DNA of 64,000 nucleotides from NCBI GenBank assembly GCA_041311015.1, contig JBFYKG010000001.1:3463-67462 (forward strand). Direction: 5' to 3'. Shown in pieces: positions 27,201-35,907 of the stretch. The notes beneath the pieces are model-generated. The model was given only the letters and a program-made list of their open reading frames with translations. It was not told where the DNA came from and did not search any database. Origin of the DNA: Fluviibacter sp041311015. Its GTDB lineage: Bacteria > Pseudomonadota > Gammaproteobacteria > Burkholderiales > Rhodocyclaceae. Numbering within the stretch: position 1 is the first letter of the stretch; each line of letters starts with the position of its first letter. Both the position numbers and the translations under genes were made by a program.

Positions 27201-28066
27201 GCACCATTCACTCCATCGACCGTTATGCCGTGATCGGCCACCCGATCAGCCACTCGCTCTCGCCGGTCATCCACGCGGCCTTCGCTACCCAGACCGGCCA
27301 GCATCTCACGTATGAGGCCATCGACGTCGCCCCGGCAACATTGGACGCCATGCTGTCGCAACTGCCGGCCACCGGTTATCGCGGCATCAACATCACGGTG
27401 CCGCACAAGGAAACTGCGTGGGCTTATGCGCAGCAACACGGCCAACTCACCGAACGCGCACGGCTGGCGGGTGCCATCAACACGCTGGCCTGGCGTGATG
27501 ACGGTTTGCTGGGTGATAACACCGATGGCCAGGGCCTACTGAACGATCTGCAGCAACGCCACGGTCTGGATCTTTCGGGCAAGAAAATTCTCCTCCTGGG
27601 CGCCGGCGGCGCATCGCGCGGGGTGATCCTGCCCCTGCTGGCCGCAAAGCCGGCGGCACTGGTCATCGCTAACCGGTCCGCCGACAAGGCACACGCGCTG
27701 GCCACGCTGTTTGCGCCCCACGCCGGATCGATCCGCCTTACGGGCTGTGGGCTCAATGCGCTTGGCACACTCGATCACGGTGACTTTGATCTGGTCATTA
27801 ATGCCACCAGCGCCAGCCTTGGTGGCGAGGCGGTCGCCCTCCCGGACGGGACGCTCTCCAGGGATGCCTTTGCCTACGACATGATGTACAGCAAAGCGCT
27901 CACCCCCTTTCTGGAAGCCCAGCAGCGCGCAGGCATCAAGAAACTGGCTGATGGCCTGGGCATGCTGGTCGAGCAGGCGGCCGTTGCCTTTAGCTTGTGG
28001 CGTGGCGTGACACCGGCCACCGAACCGATTTATCACACCTTGCGCGAACGGCTCGCGCGGCACTAG
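27197..28066 (+). CDS. aroE: shikimate dehydrogenase
   Basis: A 289-residue NADPH-dependent enzyme that reduces 3-dehydroshikimate to shikimate in aromatic amino acid synthesis. Conserved blocks are GHPISHSLSPVIH (substrate site), NITVPHKETA with the catalytic Lys, GAINTL, DNTDGQGLL, the nucleotide loop GAGGASRGV near residue 130 and NRSADKA for NADPH. Length is typical. Translation is coupled to the tonB-like gene upstream; mtgA follows after 16 bases, an order also seen in other betaproteobacteria. Confidence 0.95.
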   Translation: MSTIHSIDRYAVIGHPISHSLSPVIHAAFATQTGQHLTYEAIDVAPATLDAMLSQLPATGYRGINITVPHKETAWAYAQQHGQLTERARLAGAINTLAWRDDGLLGDNTDGQGLLNDLQQRHGLDLSGKKILLLGAGGASRGVILPLLAAKPAALVIANRSADKAHALATLFAPHAGSIRLTGCGLNALGTLDHGDFDLVINATSASLGGEAVALPDGTLSRDAFAYDMMYSKALTPFLEAQQRAGIKKLADGLGMLVEQAAVAFSLWRGVTPATEPIYHTLRERLARH

Positions 28067-28082
28067 GCGGCCGAAGCTCCGC

Positions 28083-28793
28083 ATGATGGCGCCACGCAAA
28101 ACCCGTTGGTGGATCCGTATCCCACTGGTACTGCTCGGCGTGCTGCTGGGCATCCAGCTCTGGTTTTTCGGCTGGGTCCTCATCTGGCGAATCACCGAGC
28201 CCGGCCCAACCCAGTTCATGCGCATCCGGCTCGATGAGTTACAGCGCAAGAACCCGGGCGCGCATCTGCAACACACCTGGGTCCCTTACGGCCAGATCGC
28301 CACCAGCCTGAAGCGGGCGCTGATCGCGGCAGAAGACAGCAAGTTCATGCAGCATCAGGGCTTCGATCTGGATGGGATCCAGAAAGCACTCGAGAAAAAC
28401 GAAAAACGTGGCCGCATCGCGGCCGGCGGCTCGACCATCACGCAGCAGCTCGCGAAGAACCTTTTTCTATGGCCGGAGAAGAGCCTGCTGCGCAAGGGCG
28501 AAGAAGCCATCATCACCGTGATGATCGAAGCCACATGGAGTAAGCGCCGTATCCTCGAGGTCTACATGAATGAGATCGAATGGGGCACCGGCATCTTTGG
28601 TGCCGAGGCGGCGGCACGCCACTATTTTGGCGTCTCGGCGGCCGAGCTGAGCGACTATCAGGCCGCCATGCTGGCTTCCATGGTGCCCAGCCCACAGTAC
28701 TACGACCGCAAGGGCGAAACCGAAGGGCTGCTTCGGCAGACCGAGGTGATTCTGGAACGCATGAACAAGGTGGCGATTCCGCCAAACCGCTGA
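28083..28793 (+). CDS. mtgA: monofunctional peptidoglycan glycosyltransferase
   Basis: A 236-residue GT51 family enzyme that polymerises lipid II into glycan strands at the outer face of the inner membrane. One N-terminal anchor (IPLVLLGVLLGIQLWFFGWVLI) is followed by the catalytic domain with the Glu in IAAEDSKFMQHQGFD near residue 83 and GGSTITQQLAKNL. KRRILEVYMNEIEWG and FGAEAAARHYFG complete the family pattern. No transpeptidase domain is present. The frame has two adjacent ATGs at its start; either is possible. Confidence 0.95.
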   Translation: MMAPRKTRWWIRIPLVLLGVLLGIQLWFFGWVLIWRITEPGPTQFMRIRLDELQRKNPGAHLQHTWVPYGQIATSLKRALIAAEDSKFMQHQGFDLDGIQKALEKNEKRGRIAAGGSTITQQLAKNLFLWPEKSLLRKGEEAIITVMIEATWSKRRILEVYMNEIEWGTGIFGAEAAARHYFGVSAAELSDYQAAMLASMVPSPQYYDRKGETEGLLRQTEVILERMNKVAIPPNR

Positions 28794-28818
28794 CGCGTGC
28801 GGTCGCTTAAATCAGCGG
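28787..28818. terminator. inverted repeat between convergent mtgA and nlpC
   Basis: CCGCTGA (28787-28793) pairs with TCAGCGG (28812-28818) across an 18-base loop, exactly between two convergent stops. The T-run is short (TTT) on the minus side only, so it could be a weak bidirectional terminator. Confidence 0.25.
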
Positions 28819-28821
28819 CGG

Positions 28822-29376
28822 TCAATCCAGATAGGTCCGCGCTTCTTCAAAGCGCGTTGCAAACCAACCCTGGTCCAGACGATCGATTCGGACCTTGCCG
28901 CGACTATTGGGCGCATGGACAAAGCGCTGGTCGCCGATGTAAATCCCGACATGCGAATACCGGAAACCCTGGGTATCAAAAAACACCAGATCACCGGGCC
29001 GAATCGCCGCAGGCGTAATTTCTTTTCCGCGCTTCGCCATATCTCGGGCACTGCCTTTAAGCGGGTAATCGGCGGCTTGCTTATAAAGCCAGGTCACCAT
29101 GCCGCTGCAATCCACCCCGGCCTCGGGATTCTTGCCACCAAACCGGTAGCCGGTATCGATCAGGTGCATGGCCATGATCATCACTTCCTGGCCCTGTGGC
29201 CCGGGCGCCAGATTATCGGCCCCAAAGCGGGTGATGCCCCGTTTGCCGCCTGTGCTGCTGCACCCTGCCAGCAACAGCGTCAGCGCGCCTAGCCGCAAGA
29301 AATCCCGGCGCGCCAGGCAACAATCTCCGTAATCGCCACAGTCCGGCAAGGGTCGCAGAGTCGGTCGGATCATCAT
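28822..29376 (-). CDS. NlpC/P60 (C40) lipoprotein peptidase
   Basis: A 184-residue cell-wall hydrolase of the NlpC/P60 family, which cleaves peptide stems of peptidoglycan. Catalytic Cys is in VDCSGMVTWLY, His in YSHVGIYIG, and the third polar residue is likely in RFVHAPN. The N-terminus is unusual: a twin-arginine-like ARRDFLRLG is followed by a hydrophobic stretch and a lipobox LLAGC, suggesting a Tat-exported lipoprotein. The start abuts the first ATG of the divergent frame of gabD; an ATG one codon later is possible. Confidence 0.88.
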   Translation of the reverse strand: MMIRPTLRPLPDCGDYGDCCLARRDFLRLGALTLLLAGCSSTGGKRGITRFGADNLAPGPQGQEVMIMAMHLIDTGYRFGGKNPEAGVDCSGMVTWLYKQAADYPLKGSARDMAKRGKEITPAAIRPGDLVFFDTQGFRYSHVGIYIGDQRFVHAPNSRGKVRIDRLDQGWFATRFEEARTYLD

Positions 29377-29409
29377 ATGATTCGATTTTATCTTTCTTCC
29401 GGAACTTCC

Positions 29410-30870
29410 ATGCCGCTTTCGCGAATCAAAGACCGCAGCCTGCTCCAGTCGGGGTCATACATCAATGGCCAATGGGTGCAAACCGGCCGCACTTTTGCCG
29501 TTCGTGATCCGGGCACCGGCCAGACCCTCGCCGAAATCTGCAATGCGGGCGCGGATGAAACTCGACTCGCCATCGATGCGGCTGAGGCAGCTTTCCCAGC
29601 CTGGCGCGCGCAAACAGCGCGCGTGCGCTCGACGGCACTGCGCCGCTGGTTTGAGCTGATTCAGCAAAATGCCGATGACTTGGCCACCATGATTACCGCT
29701 GAAGGCGGCAAACCGCTCGCGGAAGGTGTCGGCGAAGTGGCTTATGCGGCGTCCTTTGTCGAGTGGTTTGCCGAAGAGGGGCGCCGGGCCTATGGCGAGA
29801 TCGTGCCGGCCAACACCACGGACAAACGGATTCTGGTCACGCGTGAACCGGTGGGCGTCTGCGCCGCCATTACGCCCTGGAACTTTCCGGCAGCGATGAT
29901 TACGCGCAAGGTGGCGCCGGCGATTGCGGTCGGTTGCACAGCCGTCGTGAAACCGGCCGAGCAGACACCCATCACGGCACTGGCCCTAGCCGTTCTGGCC
30001 GAACGCGCCGGGATCCCGCCCGGTGTTTTCAATGTCGTGACCGGTGATGCCGATGCGGCGGCCATCATTGGTGGCACGCTGACTGCTGACATGCGTGTCC
30101 GCAAGCTCTCCTTCACTGGCTCCACGCAGGTCGGCCGCCTGCTGATGGCGGAATCTGCACCGTCACTCAAACGCCTCTCGATGGAGTTGGGTGGCAATGC
30201 CCCCTTCATCGTGTTTGAAGACGCCGATCTGGATGCGGCTGTCACCGGCGCCATCGCCTGCAAATTCCGTAACAGCGGCCAGGTCTGCGTATCTGTGAAC
30301 CGCTTTCTGGTTCACGAAAGTGTGATGGCCGCCTTCGCCGAAAAACTCACCGCCAAGGTTGCCACGCTACCGGTGGGCTATGGTTTTGACAAAGACGTCC
30401 AGGTAGGCCCACTCATCGATTTGGCCGGCCTCGAAAAAGTCGAAGCTCTGGTGGCTGATGCGGTCGCCAAAGGCGCGACTGTTGTCTGCGGCGGCCAGCG
30501 CGATCCCCGTGGCGGTCTCTATTACCAGCCCACCGTCATAAAGGGGGTTCGCGAAGACATGCGCATGATGCACGAAGAAATCTTCGGGCCGGTAGCGCCG
30601 CTCTTTTCGTTCAAGACCGAGGCCGAGGCCCTGCGCCTGGCAAATGCCACCGAGTTCGGTCTGGCGTCCTACTTCTACACCCGCGATGCCGCGCGCATCT
30701 TCCGGGTTTCGGAAGGGCTGGAATACGGCATGGTCGGCGTGAATACGGGCATGATGTCGAGCGAGGTTGCCCCGTTTGGCGGGATCAAGCAATCCGGCTT
30801 TGGCCGTGAAGGCTCACAACACGGCATCGACGAGTACCTGTCCTACAAATACACCTGCCTTGGTCTATAA
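29410..30870 (+). CDS. gabD: NAD(P)-dependent succinate-semialdehyde dehydrogenase
   Basis: A 486-residue aldehyde dehydrogenase oxidising succinate semialdehyde to succinate in 4-aminobutyrate degradation. Visible are TPWNFPAAMITRK and VVKPAEQTP (cofactor), FTGSTQVGR, the catalytic Glu in MELGGNAPFIVFEDADLD and the catalytic Cys in NSGQVCVS. I chose the ATG at 29410, which gives the usual family length; an ATG at 29377 in frame would add 11 residues. The stop overlaps the convergent rng stop by six bases. Substrate assignment is by overall similarity. Confidence 0.88.
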   Translation: MPLSRIKDRSLLQSGSYINGQWVQTGRTFAVRDPGTGQTLAEICNAGADETRLAIDAAEAAFPAWRAQTARVRSTALRRWFELIQQNADDLATMITAEGGKPLAEGVGEVAYAASFVEWFAEEGRRAYGEIVPANTTDKRILVTREPVGVCAAITPWNFPAAMITRKVAPAIAVGCTAVVKPAEQTPITALALAVLAERAGIPPGVFNVVTGDADAAAIIGGTLTADMRVRKLSFTGSTQVGRLLMAESAPSLKRLSMELGGNAPFIVFEDADLDAAVTGAIACKFRNSGQVCVSVNRFLVHESVMAAFAEKLTAKVATLPVGYGFDKDVQVGPLIDLAGLEKVEALVADAVAKGATVVCGGQRDPRGGLYYQPTVIKGVREDMRMMHEEIFGPVAPLFSFKTEAEALRLANATEFGLASYFYTRDAARIFRVSEGLEYGMVGVNTGMMSSEVAPFGGIKQSGFGREGSQHGIDEYLSYKYTCLGL

Positions 30871-32325
30871 CAAGACAATATCGTACTGTTCGGGTCCGTA
30901 ACCCGACTCTCCCTGAAGGGAGATCGGCTTGCCAATGAAATCCGAGGCCATCGCCAGCGCCTGATGTTCTTCTTCGAGGAACACATCCACCACTTTCTGG
31001 CTGGCGATGACCCGGTATTCTCGCGCCACAAACTGGCGTGACTCACGCACCAGTTCGCGCAGGATCTCGTAGCAGACGGTCCGGGCCGTCTTGACCTGAC
31101 CACGACCGTCACAGGTGGGGCAGGTTTCGCACAGCACACGGGCCAGTGACTCACGGGTCCGCTTGCGGGTCATTTCGACCAGACCCAGCGCCGTAAATCC
31201 ATTGACCGTCATCCGCATGTGATCCCGACTGAGGCATTTACGTAGCTCGACGAGCACGGCTTCCTGATGGTCCGGCTGATCCATGTCGATGAAGTCGAGG
31301 ATGATGATGCCCCCGAGGTTACGCAAACGAAGCTGGCGCGCGATCGCCTGCGCTGCCTCAAGGTTCGTTTTGAAAACGGTTTCATCGAAGTTGCGTACGC
31401 CGACAAACCCGCCGGTGTTCACGTCGACGGTGGTCATGGCTTCGGTCTGATCGATGATCAGATAGCCGCCGGATTTAAGATCCACCCGGCGGGAGAGCGC
31501 CCGCTGGATTTCTTCTTCAACCCCGTAGAGGTCAAAGAGGGTCCGGTCATCGTTGTAATGTTCGAGCAGGCCGACAATGCCCGGCATGTAGACGCCCGCG
31601 AATTCCTGCAGTTTCTGGAAGGTCTCGCGTGAGTCCACCAGAATCCGTTCGGTTTCCGGATTGGCAAAATCACGCAGGACCCGCTGGGCCAGCGACAGAT
31701 CCTGGTAGATCAGCGACGGCACGGGCGCCGTCGTAGTCTGTTGCTTCAGATCTGCCCAGAGTTTGCGCAGATAAACGATATCGTCCTGCAGCGAGGATTC
31801 GTCCGCGGTTTCGGCAATGGTCCGCAGGATAAAGCCGCCGGGCTCATCCTGCGGCACCAGCCGGGTCAGGCGTTCGCGCAAGGCATCACGCTCCGCCTCA
31901 TCAATCCGCTGCGAAATGCCGATGTGCTTTTCATGGGGCAGATACACCAGCATGCGGCCGGCGATCGATACCTGCGTCGAGAGCCGCGCCCCCTTGGTGC
32001 CGATCGGGTCTTTGATCACCTGGACCAGCAGCGTCTGTCCTTCGCTGAGCACATTTTCAATAGGCTGGGTTTCACGCGTGGCCGGTTCGCCGATGCGCGC
32101 CTGCCAGATATCAGCGACATGCAGGAAGGCGCTGCGCTCCAAGCCAATATCGACAAAGGCCGATTGCATACCCGGCAGGATCCGCATGACCTTGCCCAGG
32201 TAGATATTGCCGACGAGCCCGCGGGTGGCATGTCGTTCGATGTGCAATTCCTGCACCACCCCCTGCTCCAGGATGGCGACACGCGTCTCCTGCGGGGTGA
32301 AATTAATGAGGATACTTTCGGCCAT
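30865..32325 (-). CDS. rng: ribonuclease G
   Basis: A 486-residue endoribonuclease of the RNase E/G family that matures the 5' end of 16S rRNA. The S1 domain includes YLGKVMRILPGMQSAFVDIG near residues 44-63. The catalytic Asp region IIILDFIDMD and the zinc-link CETCPTCDGRG are intact. No degradosome scaffold tail is present, which distinguishes it from RNase E. In related genomes rng follows maf directly; here two plus-strand genes lie between them. Confidence 0.95.
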   Translation of the reverse strand: MAESILINFTPQETRVAILEQGVVQELHIERHATRGLVGNIYLGKVMRILPGMQSAFVDIGLERSAFLHVADIWQARIGEPATRETQPIENVLSEGQTLLVQVIKDPIGTKGARLSTQVSIAGRMLVYLPHEKHIGISQRIDEAERDALRERLTRLVPQDEPGGFILRTIAETADESSLQDDIVYLRKLWADLKQQTTTAPVPSLIYQDLSLAQRVLRDFANPETERILVDSRETFQKLQEFAGVYMPGIVGLLEHYNDDRTLFDLYGVEEEIQRALSRRVDLKSGGYLIIDQTEAMTTVDVNTGGFVGVRNFDETVFKTNLEAAQAIARQLRLRNLGGIIILDFIDMDQPDHQEAVLVELRKCLSRDHMRMTVNGFTALGLVEMTRKRTRESLARVLCETCPTCDGRGQVKTARTVCYEILRELVRESRQFVAREYRVIASQKVVDVFLEEEHQALAMASDFIGKPISLQGESGYGPEQYDIVLL

Positions 32326-32359
32326 GGGTAAAATACGTCCTAAACAACCTCATTCTACT

Positions 32360-33694
32360 ATGTCGAACCCCACAGAACTCCTCGCCCCGGCCGGCTCGCT
32401 GACCATGATGCGCACCGCCTTTGCCTTTGGTGCCGATGCCGTCTATGCCGGGCAGCCGCGCTACAGCCTGCGTGTCCGCAATAACGAATTCAGCACACTG
32501 GAAGCCCTCAAGGAGGGCATCGACGAGGCGCACGCCCGACAGAAGACCTTTTATGTGGTCAGCAACATTTCGCCGCATAACGCCAAGCTCAAAACCTATC
32601 TGGATGATATGGCGCCCGTCGTGGCTCTCAAGCCCGATGCCCTAATCATGGCCGACCCGGGCCTAATCGACATGGTGCGCGAGCGTTTTCCGGAGATGCC
32701 GATCCATCTGTCGGTACAAGCCAACACCGTCAACTGGGCCACCGTCCGCTTCTGGGGCAAGATGGGGATCAGCCGTGTGATCCTGTCACGCGAACTCTCG
32801 CTCGACGAAGTGGCCGAGATCCGCCAGCGCTGCCCGGAGATGGAGCTCGAGGTTTTCGTGCACGGCGCGCTATGCATTGCCTATTCCGGCCGTTGCCTGC
32901 TCTCGGGTTATTTCAATCACCGGGATCCGAATCAGGGCACCTGCACCAACTCCTGCCGCTGGGACTACAAGCTCAAGCCAGATGCCGAGGCTGAAGCCAC
33001 ACCGGGCATGACCGGCAACACGCTGCCGCCCATGGTCATTGAAGAATCGACCCGTGTCGGCGAACAGATGCCGATCGAGGAAGATGAGCACGGCACCTAT
33101 ATTCTCAATTCGCGCGACTTGCGGGCCATTGAACACGTCGAGCGCCTGATCGAGATCGGCGTGGATTCCCTCAAAATCGAAGGCCGCACCAAGTCCCCGT
33201 ATTACGTGGCCCGGACCTGCCAGTCGTACCGTCGCGCCATTGATGATGCCAAGGCCGGCCGCCCTTTCAACCCCAACCTGCTGGGGGAGCTAGAAGGCCT
33301 GGCCAACCGGGGGTACACCGATGGTTTCTACCAGCGTCACCATGATGCCGATACGCAGAACTATCTGCGCGGTTATTCGGAATCCGGTCGCAGCCAGTAC
33401 GCCGGCGATGTGGTGTGGGATGCCGAACGCAACGCGGTACGCATTGACGTGCGCAACCGTTTTGTCGTGGGCGACTGGGTGGAAGTCATCCACCCGACCG
33501 GTAACCGGATCGTGCAGATCACCTCGCTGACCGGCCGCGAGGGTGAATCGGTCGACGTGGGCCGCGGCATTGGCCATGCGGTGTGGGTCACCGGCGACAG
33601 CTGGTCGGCCAACGATGACGGCGCGTATCTTGCGCGGCTCATTGAAACCCCCTCGGACGACATGATCGCTGCCGCCCCGCCGGCGAGCCGTTAA
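32360..33694 (+). CDS. trhP: tRNA hydroxylation protein TrhP (U32 family)
   Basis: A 444-residue protein of the peptidase U32 family, YegQ type, required for 5-hydroxyuridine formation at the wobble position of some tRNAs. The start MSNPTELLAPAGSLTMM is typical. Cysteines in CIAYSGRCLLSGYFNHRD (172, 179) and GTCTNSCRW (about 195, 199) are the expected metal or Fe-S ligands. C-terminal sequences (SLKIEGRTKSPYYVA) are also typical. The ATG at 32360 has no clear ribosome site. It is divergent from rng, 34 bases apart. Confidence 0.92.
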   Translation: MSNPTELLAPAGSLTMMRTAFAFGADAVYAGQPRYSLRVRNNEFSTLEALKEGIDEAHARQKTFYVVSNISPHNAKLKTYLDDMAPVVALKPDALIMADPGLIDMVRERFPEMPIHLSVQANTVNWATVRFWGKMGISRVILSRELSLDEVAEIRQRCPEMELEVFVHGALCIAYSGRCLLSGYFNHRDPNQGTCTNSCRWDYKLKPDAEAEATPGMTGNTLPPMVIEESTRVGEQMPIEEDEHGTYILNSRDLRAIEHVERLIEIGVDSLKIEGRTKSPYYVARTCQSYRRAIDDAKAGRPFNPNLLGELEGLANRGYTDGFYQRHHDADTQNYLRGYSESGRSQYAGDVVWDAERNAVRIDVRNRFVVGDWVEVIHPTGNRIVQITSLTGREGESVDVGRGIGHAVWVTGDSWSANDDGAYLARLIETPSDDMIAAAPPASR

Positions 33695-33703
33695 ACAGCG
33701 CGC

Positions 33704-34807
33704 ATGCCGAGGATCCTGTTCGCCATCAGCGCACACGGACTCGGTCACCTTGGTCAGGCGGCGCCTGTCTGCAATACCCTGCGGGCACAACGCCCCGACC
33801 TGGCCCTCACCCTCTGGAGCGCCCTGTCATCCGCGGCGCTCCACGACCGGATCGACGGCGCCTTTGAACACATCACCGCCCCCTGTGACCTCGGCTTTGT
33901 CATGCACGATGCCCTGCATGTCGATGTACCGGCAAGCTGGATGCAGTATCGTGATCGCGAGGCCCGCTGGGCCGAAGCCCTGGAAGCGGCCTGCACGATC
34001 GTACGCGCCAGCCAACCCGATCTGATCGTCAGTGATGTCGGTGATATGCCGCTTGCGGCAGGACAGCGACTGGGCATCCCTACCATCGCCATGAGTTCAC
34101 TGAACTGGGCCGATCTGGCGCGCCATTATTTTGAAGCCTTCCCTGGTAGTGATGCGGTGTTGCATCGGCTGGATGCGATCTACGCCCGAACCACGCTGGC
34201 ACTGCGGCTCACGCCGGGCATGCCGATGCATGGCCAACGCGAGCAGATCCTGCCGCCAGTTGGCGCTCGCAGCCGCTTCGATCGTAGCGAACTCGATGCC
34301 TTGTTGACCCGGCATCTACCTTACCCGAACCAACCCCGTCTGCTCATCGGCATGGGCGGTATTGAAACCCGGCTGCCCTACCCACATTGGCCCGCACAGA
34401 CCGAATACAACCTCATCATTGCCAATCAACCCGACTTGGCGCCCGAAGGCGACCCCGGTCGGGGCATCGTGAACGCCGACACACTCCGGCAGCGCGATGG
34501 TTTGAGCTTTACCGATCTGGTGGTGGCCAGCGATGTCGTGGTCTGCAAGCCGGGCTACGGCACCTTCGTTGAGGCCGCGCTGGCGAGCCGCCCGATGCTG
34601 TATGTGTGCCGTGAAGACTGGCCGGAGCAGGCCGTATTGGTTGCGTGGGTACAGGCCTACGCGCGCTGCCTTGAACTGAGCCCTGATGACCTCGCGGCCG
34701 GCCGGTTCCGAGCGGCATGCGATGCGCTGCTTGCACGCCCTGTGCCTAAACCCTTGCCGCAGGACGGCGCCACGCTGGCGGCACAGGAAATTCTGGCGCT
34801 GCTATAA
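33704..34807 (+). CDS. predicted glycosyltransferase (GT-B like)
   Basis: A 367-residue protein with the look of a GT-B fold nucleotide-sugar transferase. The N-terminus ILFAISAHGLGHLGQA has the Gly/His loop seen in UDP-glycosyltransferases and in the N-terminal part of arabinokinase-like proteins. The C-terminal part has DVVVCKPGYGTFVEAALASRPMLYV, the donor-binding region. No signal peptide or membrane segment is evident, so it is cytosolic. Donor and acceptor are unknown. It starts nine bases after trhP and is probably co-transcribed with it. Confidence 0.7.
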   Translation: MPRILFAISAHGLGHLGQAAPVCNTLRAQRPDLALTLWSALSSAALHDRIDGAFEHITAPCDLGFVMHDALHVDVPASWMQYRDREARWAEALEAACTIVRASQPDLIVSDVGDMPLAAGQRLGIPTIAMSSLNWADLARHYFEAFPGSDAVLHRLDAIYARTTLALRLTPGMPMHGQREQILPPVGARSRFDRSELDALLTRHLPYPNQPRLLIGMGGIETRLPYPHWPAQTEYNLIIANQPDLAPEGDPGRGIVNADTLRQRDGLSFTDLVVASDVVVCKPGYGTFVEAALASRPMLYVCREDWPEQAVLVAWVQAYARCLELSPDDLAAGRFRAACDALLARPVPKPLPQDGATLAAQEILALL

Positions 34808-34812
34808 GGCGA

Positions 34813-35418
34813 TCAGACCAGAAAGCCCAGCGGCTCGAGCAAGCCGGCTGTTTCGTGCACCGGCAAACCCATGATGCCGGTAAAACTGCCCTGCATGGCC
34901 TCAACAAAGATACCGGCATGGCCCTGGATTCCATAGGCTCCTGCCTTGTCAAAGGGTTCGCCCGTGGCGATGTAGCGTTCGATACTCATCTCATGCAAGG
35001 GCATGAAGCGCACCTGGCTGCTGGATAAGGCCTGACGAATCTCGCTCCCTGTCACCACAACGACGGCCGTCAGAACCTCGTGCGTTTGACCGGATAACGC
35101 GTTGAGCATCTCACGTGCCTCGTTGGCATCGGCCGGTTTGCCCAGAATGCGATCACCCAGTGCCACGGTGGTATCGGCCGAAAGCAGTGGCCGATCATCC
35201 AGCCCACGATCGCGCAGATAGCTGACGGCGTGCAGCGCCTTATCGAGCGCTACACGTCGTACGTAATCGCGTGGCGACTCTGCCGGCAACACCGACTCGT
35301 CAACCTCGTAGCGGGCGCCCGCATCATCGGTAAACTGCAGCACTTCGAAGGGCACGCCCATATCGCGCAGCAGCTCGGCGCGGCGCGGACTTTTAGAGGC
35401 AAGCCAGATCGTCTGCAT
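34813..35418 (-). CDS. maf: Maf nucleotide pyrophosphatase
   Basis: A 201-residue house-cleaning enzyme that hydrolyses nucleoside triphosphates such as dTTP/UTP to monophosphates. The N-terminal LASKSPRRAELL and the catalytic region LLSADTTVALGDRILGKP with the general-base Asp are present. The SPRRAELL form fits the YhdE-type rather than the YceF-type subfamily. The ATG at 35418 begins MQTIWLASKSP. It follows rlmH by seven bases in the nadD-rsfS-rlmH-maf block. Confidence 0.93.
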   Translation of the reverse strand: MQTIWLASKSPRRAELLRDMGVPFEVLQFTDDAGARYEVDESVLPAESPRDYVRRVALDKALHAVSYLRDRGLDDRPLLSADTTVALGDRILGKPADANEAREMLNALSGQTHEVLTAVVVVTGSEIRQALSSSQVRFMPLHEMSIERYIATGEPFDKAGAYGIQGHAGIFVEAMQGSFTGIMGLPVHETAGLLEPLGFLV

Positions 35419-35425
35419 GCGGGGC

Positions 35426-35896
35426 TTACTCGCGATGGTAAGGGTGGCCAGAGAGCACCGTAATGGCCCGGTAGAGTTGCTCGGCGAGCAACACACGCGC
35501 CAGCGCGTGCGGTAAGGTCATCGACGAGAGGCGGATCATGTCGTGCGCTGTTGCCTTGAGAGCCGGTGCAATGCCATCGGCACCGCCAATGACCAGCGCC
35601 ACATCCTGCGCTTCCAGCTGCCAGCCCTCAAGTCGCTTGGCCAGTGAAACCGTTGTCAGATCCGTACCGCGTTCGTCCAGCATGACCCGGCGGGCGCCCG
35701 CCGGAATAGCGGCTTCAATGCGGATGGCTTCGGCATCCATGATCTGTTGTGCCGTGCGATTGCCCGTACGTGGTTCTGCTTTGATCTCATGCAGAACAAT
35801 CGGCTGCGACCGTGGAAAACGCTTGAGGTAATCTGAACAGGCGGTCTCGGCCCAGTCGGGCAATCGTTGACCCACGCTGATCAGATGTAACTTCAT
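35426..35896 (-). CDS. rlmH: 23S rRNA pseudouridine-1915 N3-methyltransferase
   Basis: A 156-residue SPOUT methyltransferase acting on pseudouridine 1915 of helix 69 in assembled 70S ribosomes. MKLHLISVGQRLPDW begins the protein; the knot region with AdoMet site is ALVIGGADGIAP and LSSMTLPHALARVLLAEQLYRA; it ends GHPYHRE as usual. It lies between rsfS and maf, all on one strand. Confidence 0.96.
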   Translation of the reverse strand: MKLHLISVGQRLPDWAETACSDYLKRFPRSQPIVLHEIKAEPRTGNRTAQQIMDAEAIRIEAAIPAGARRVMLDERGTDLTTVSLAKRLEGWQLEAQDVALVIGGADGIAPALKATAHDMIRLSSMTLPHALARVLLAEQLYRAITVLSGHPYHRE

Positions 35897-35907
35897 GCGA
35901 TCGCTGA

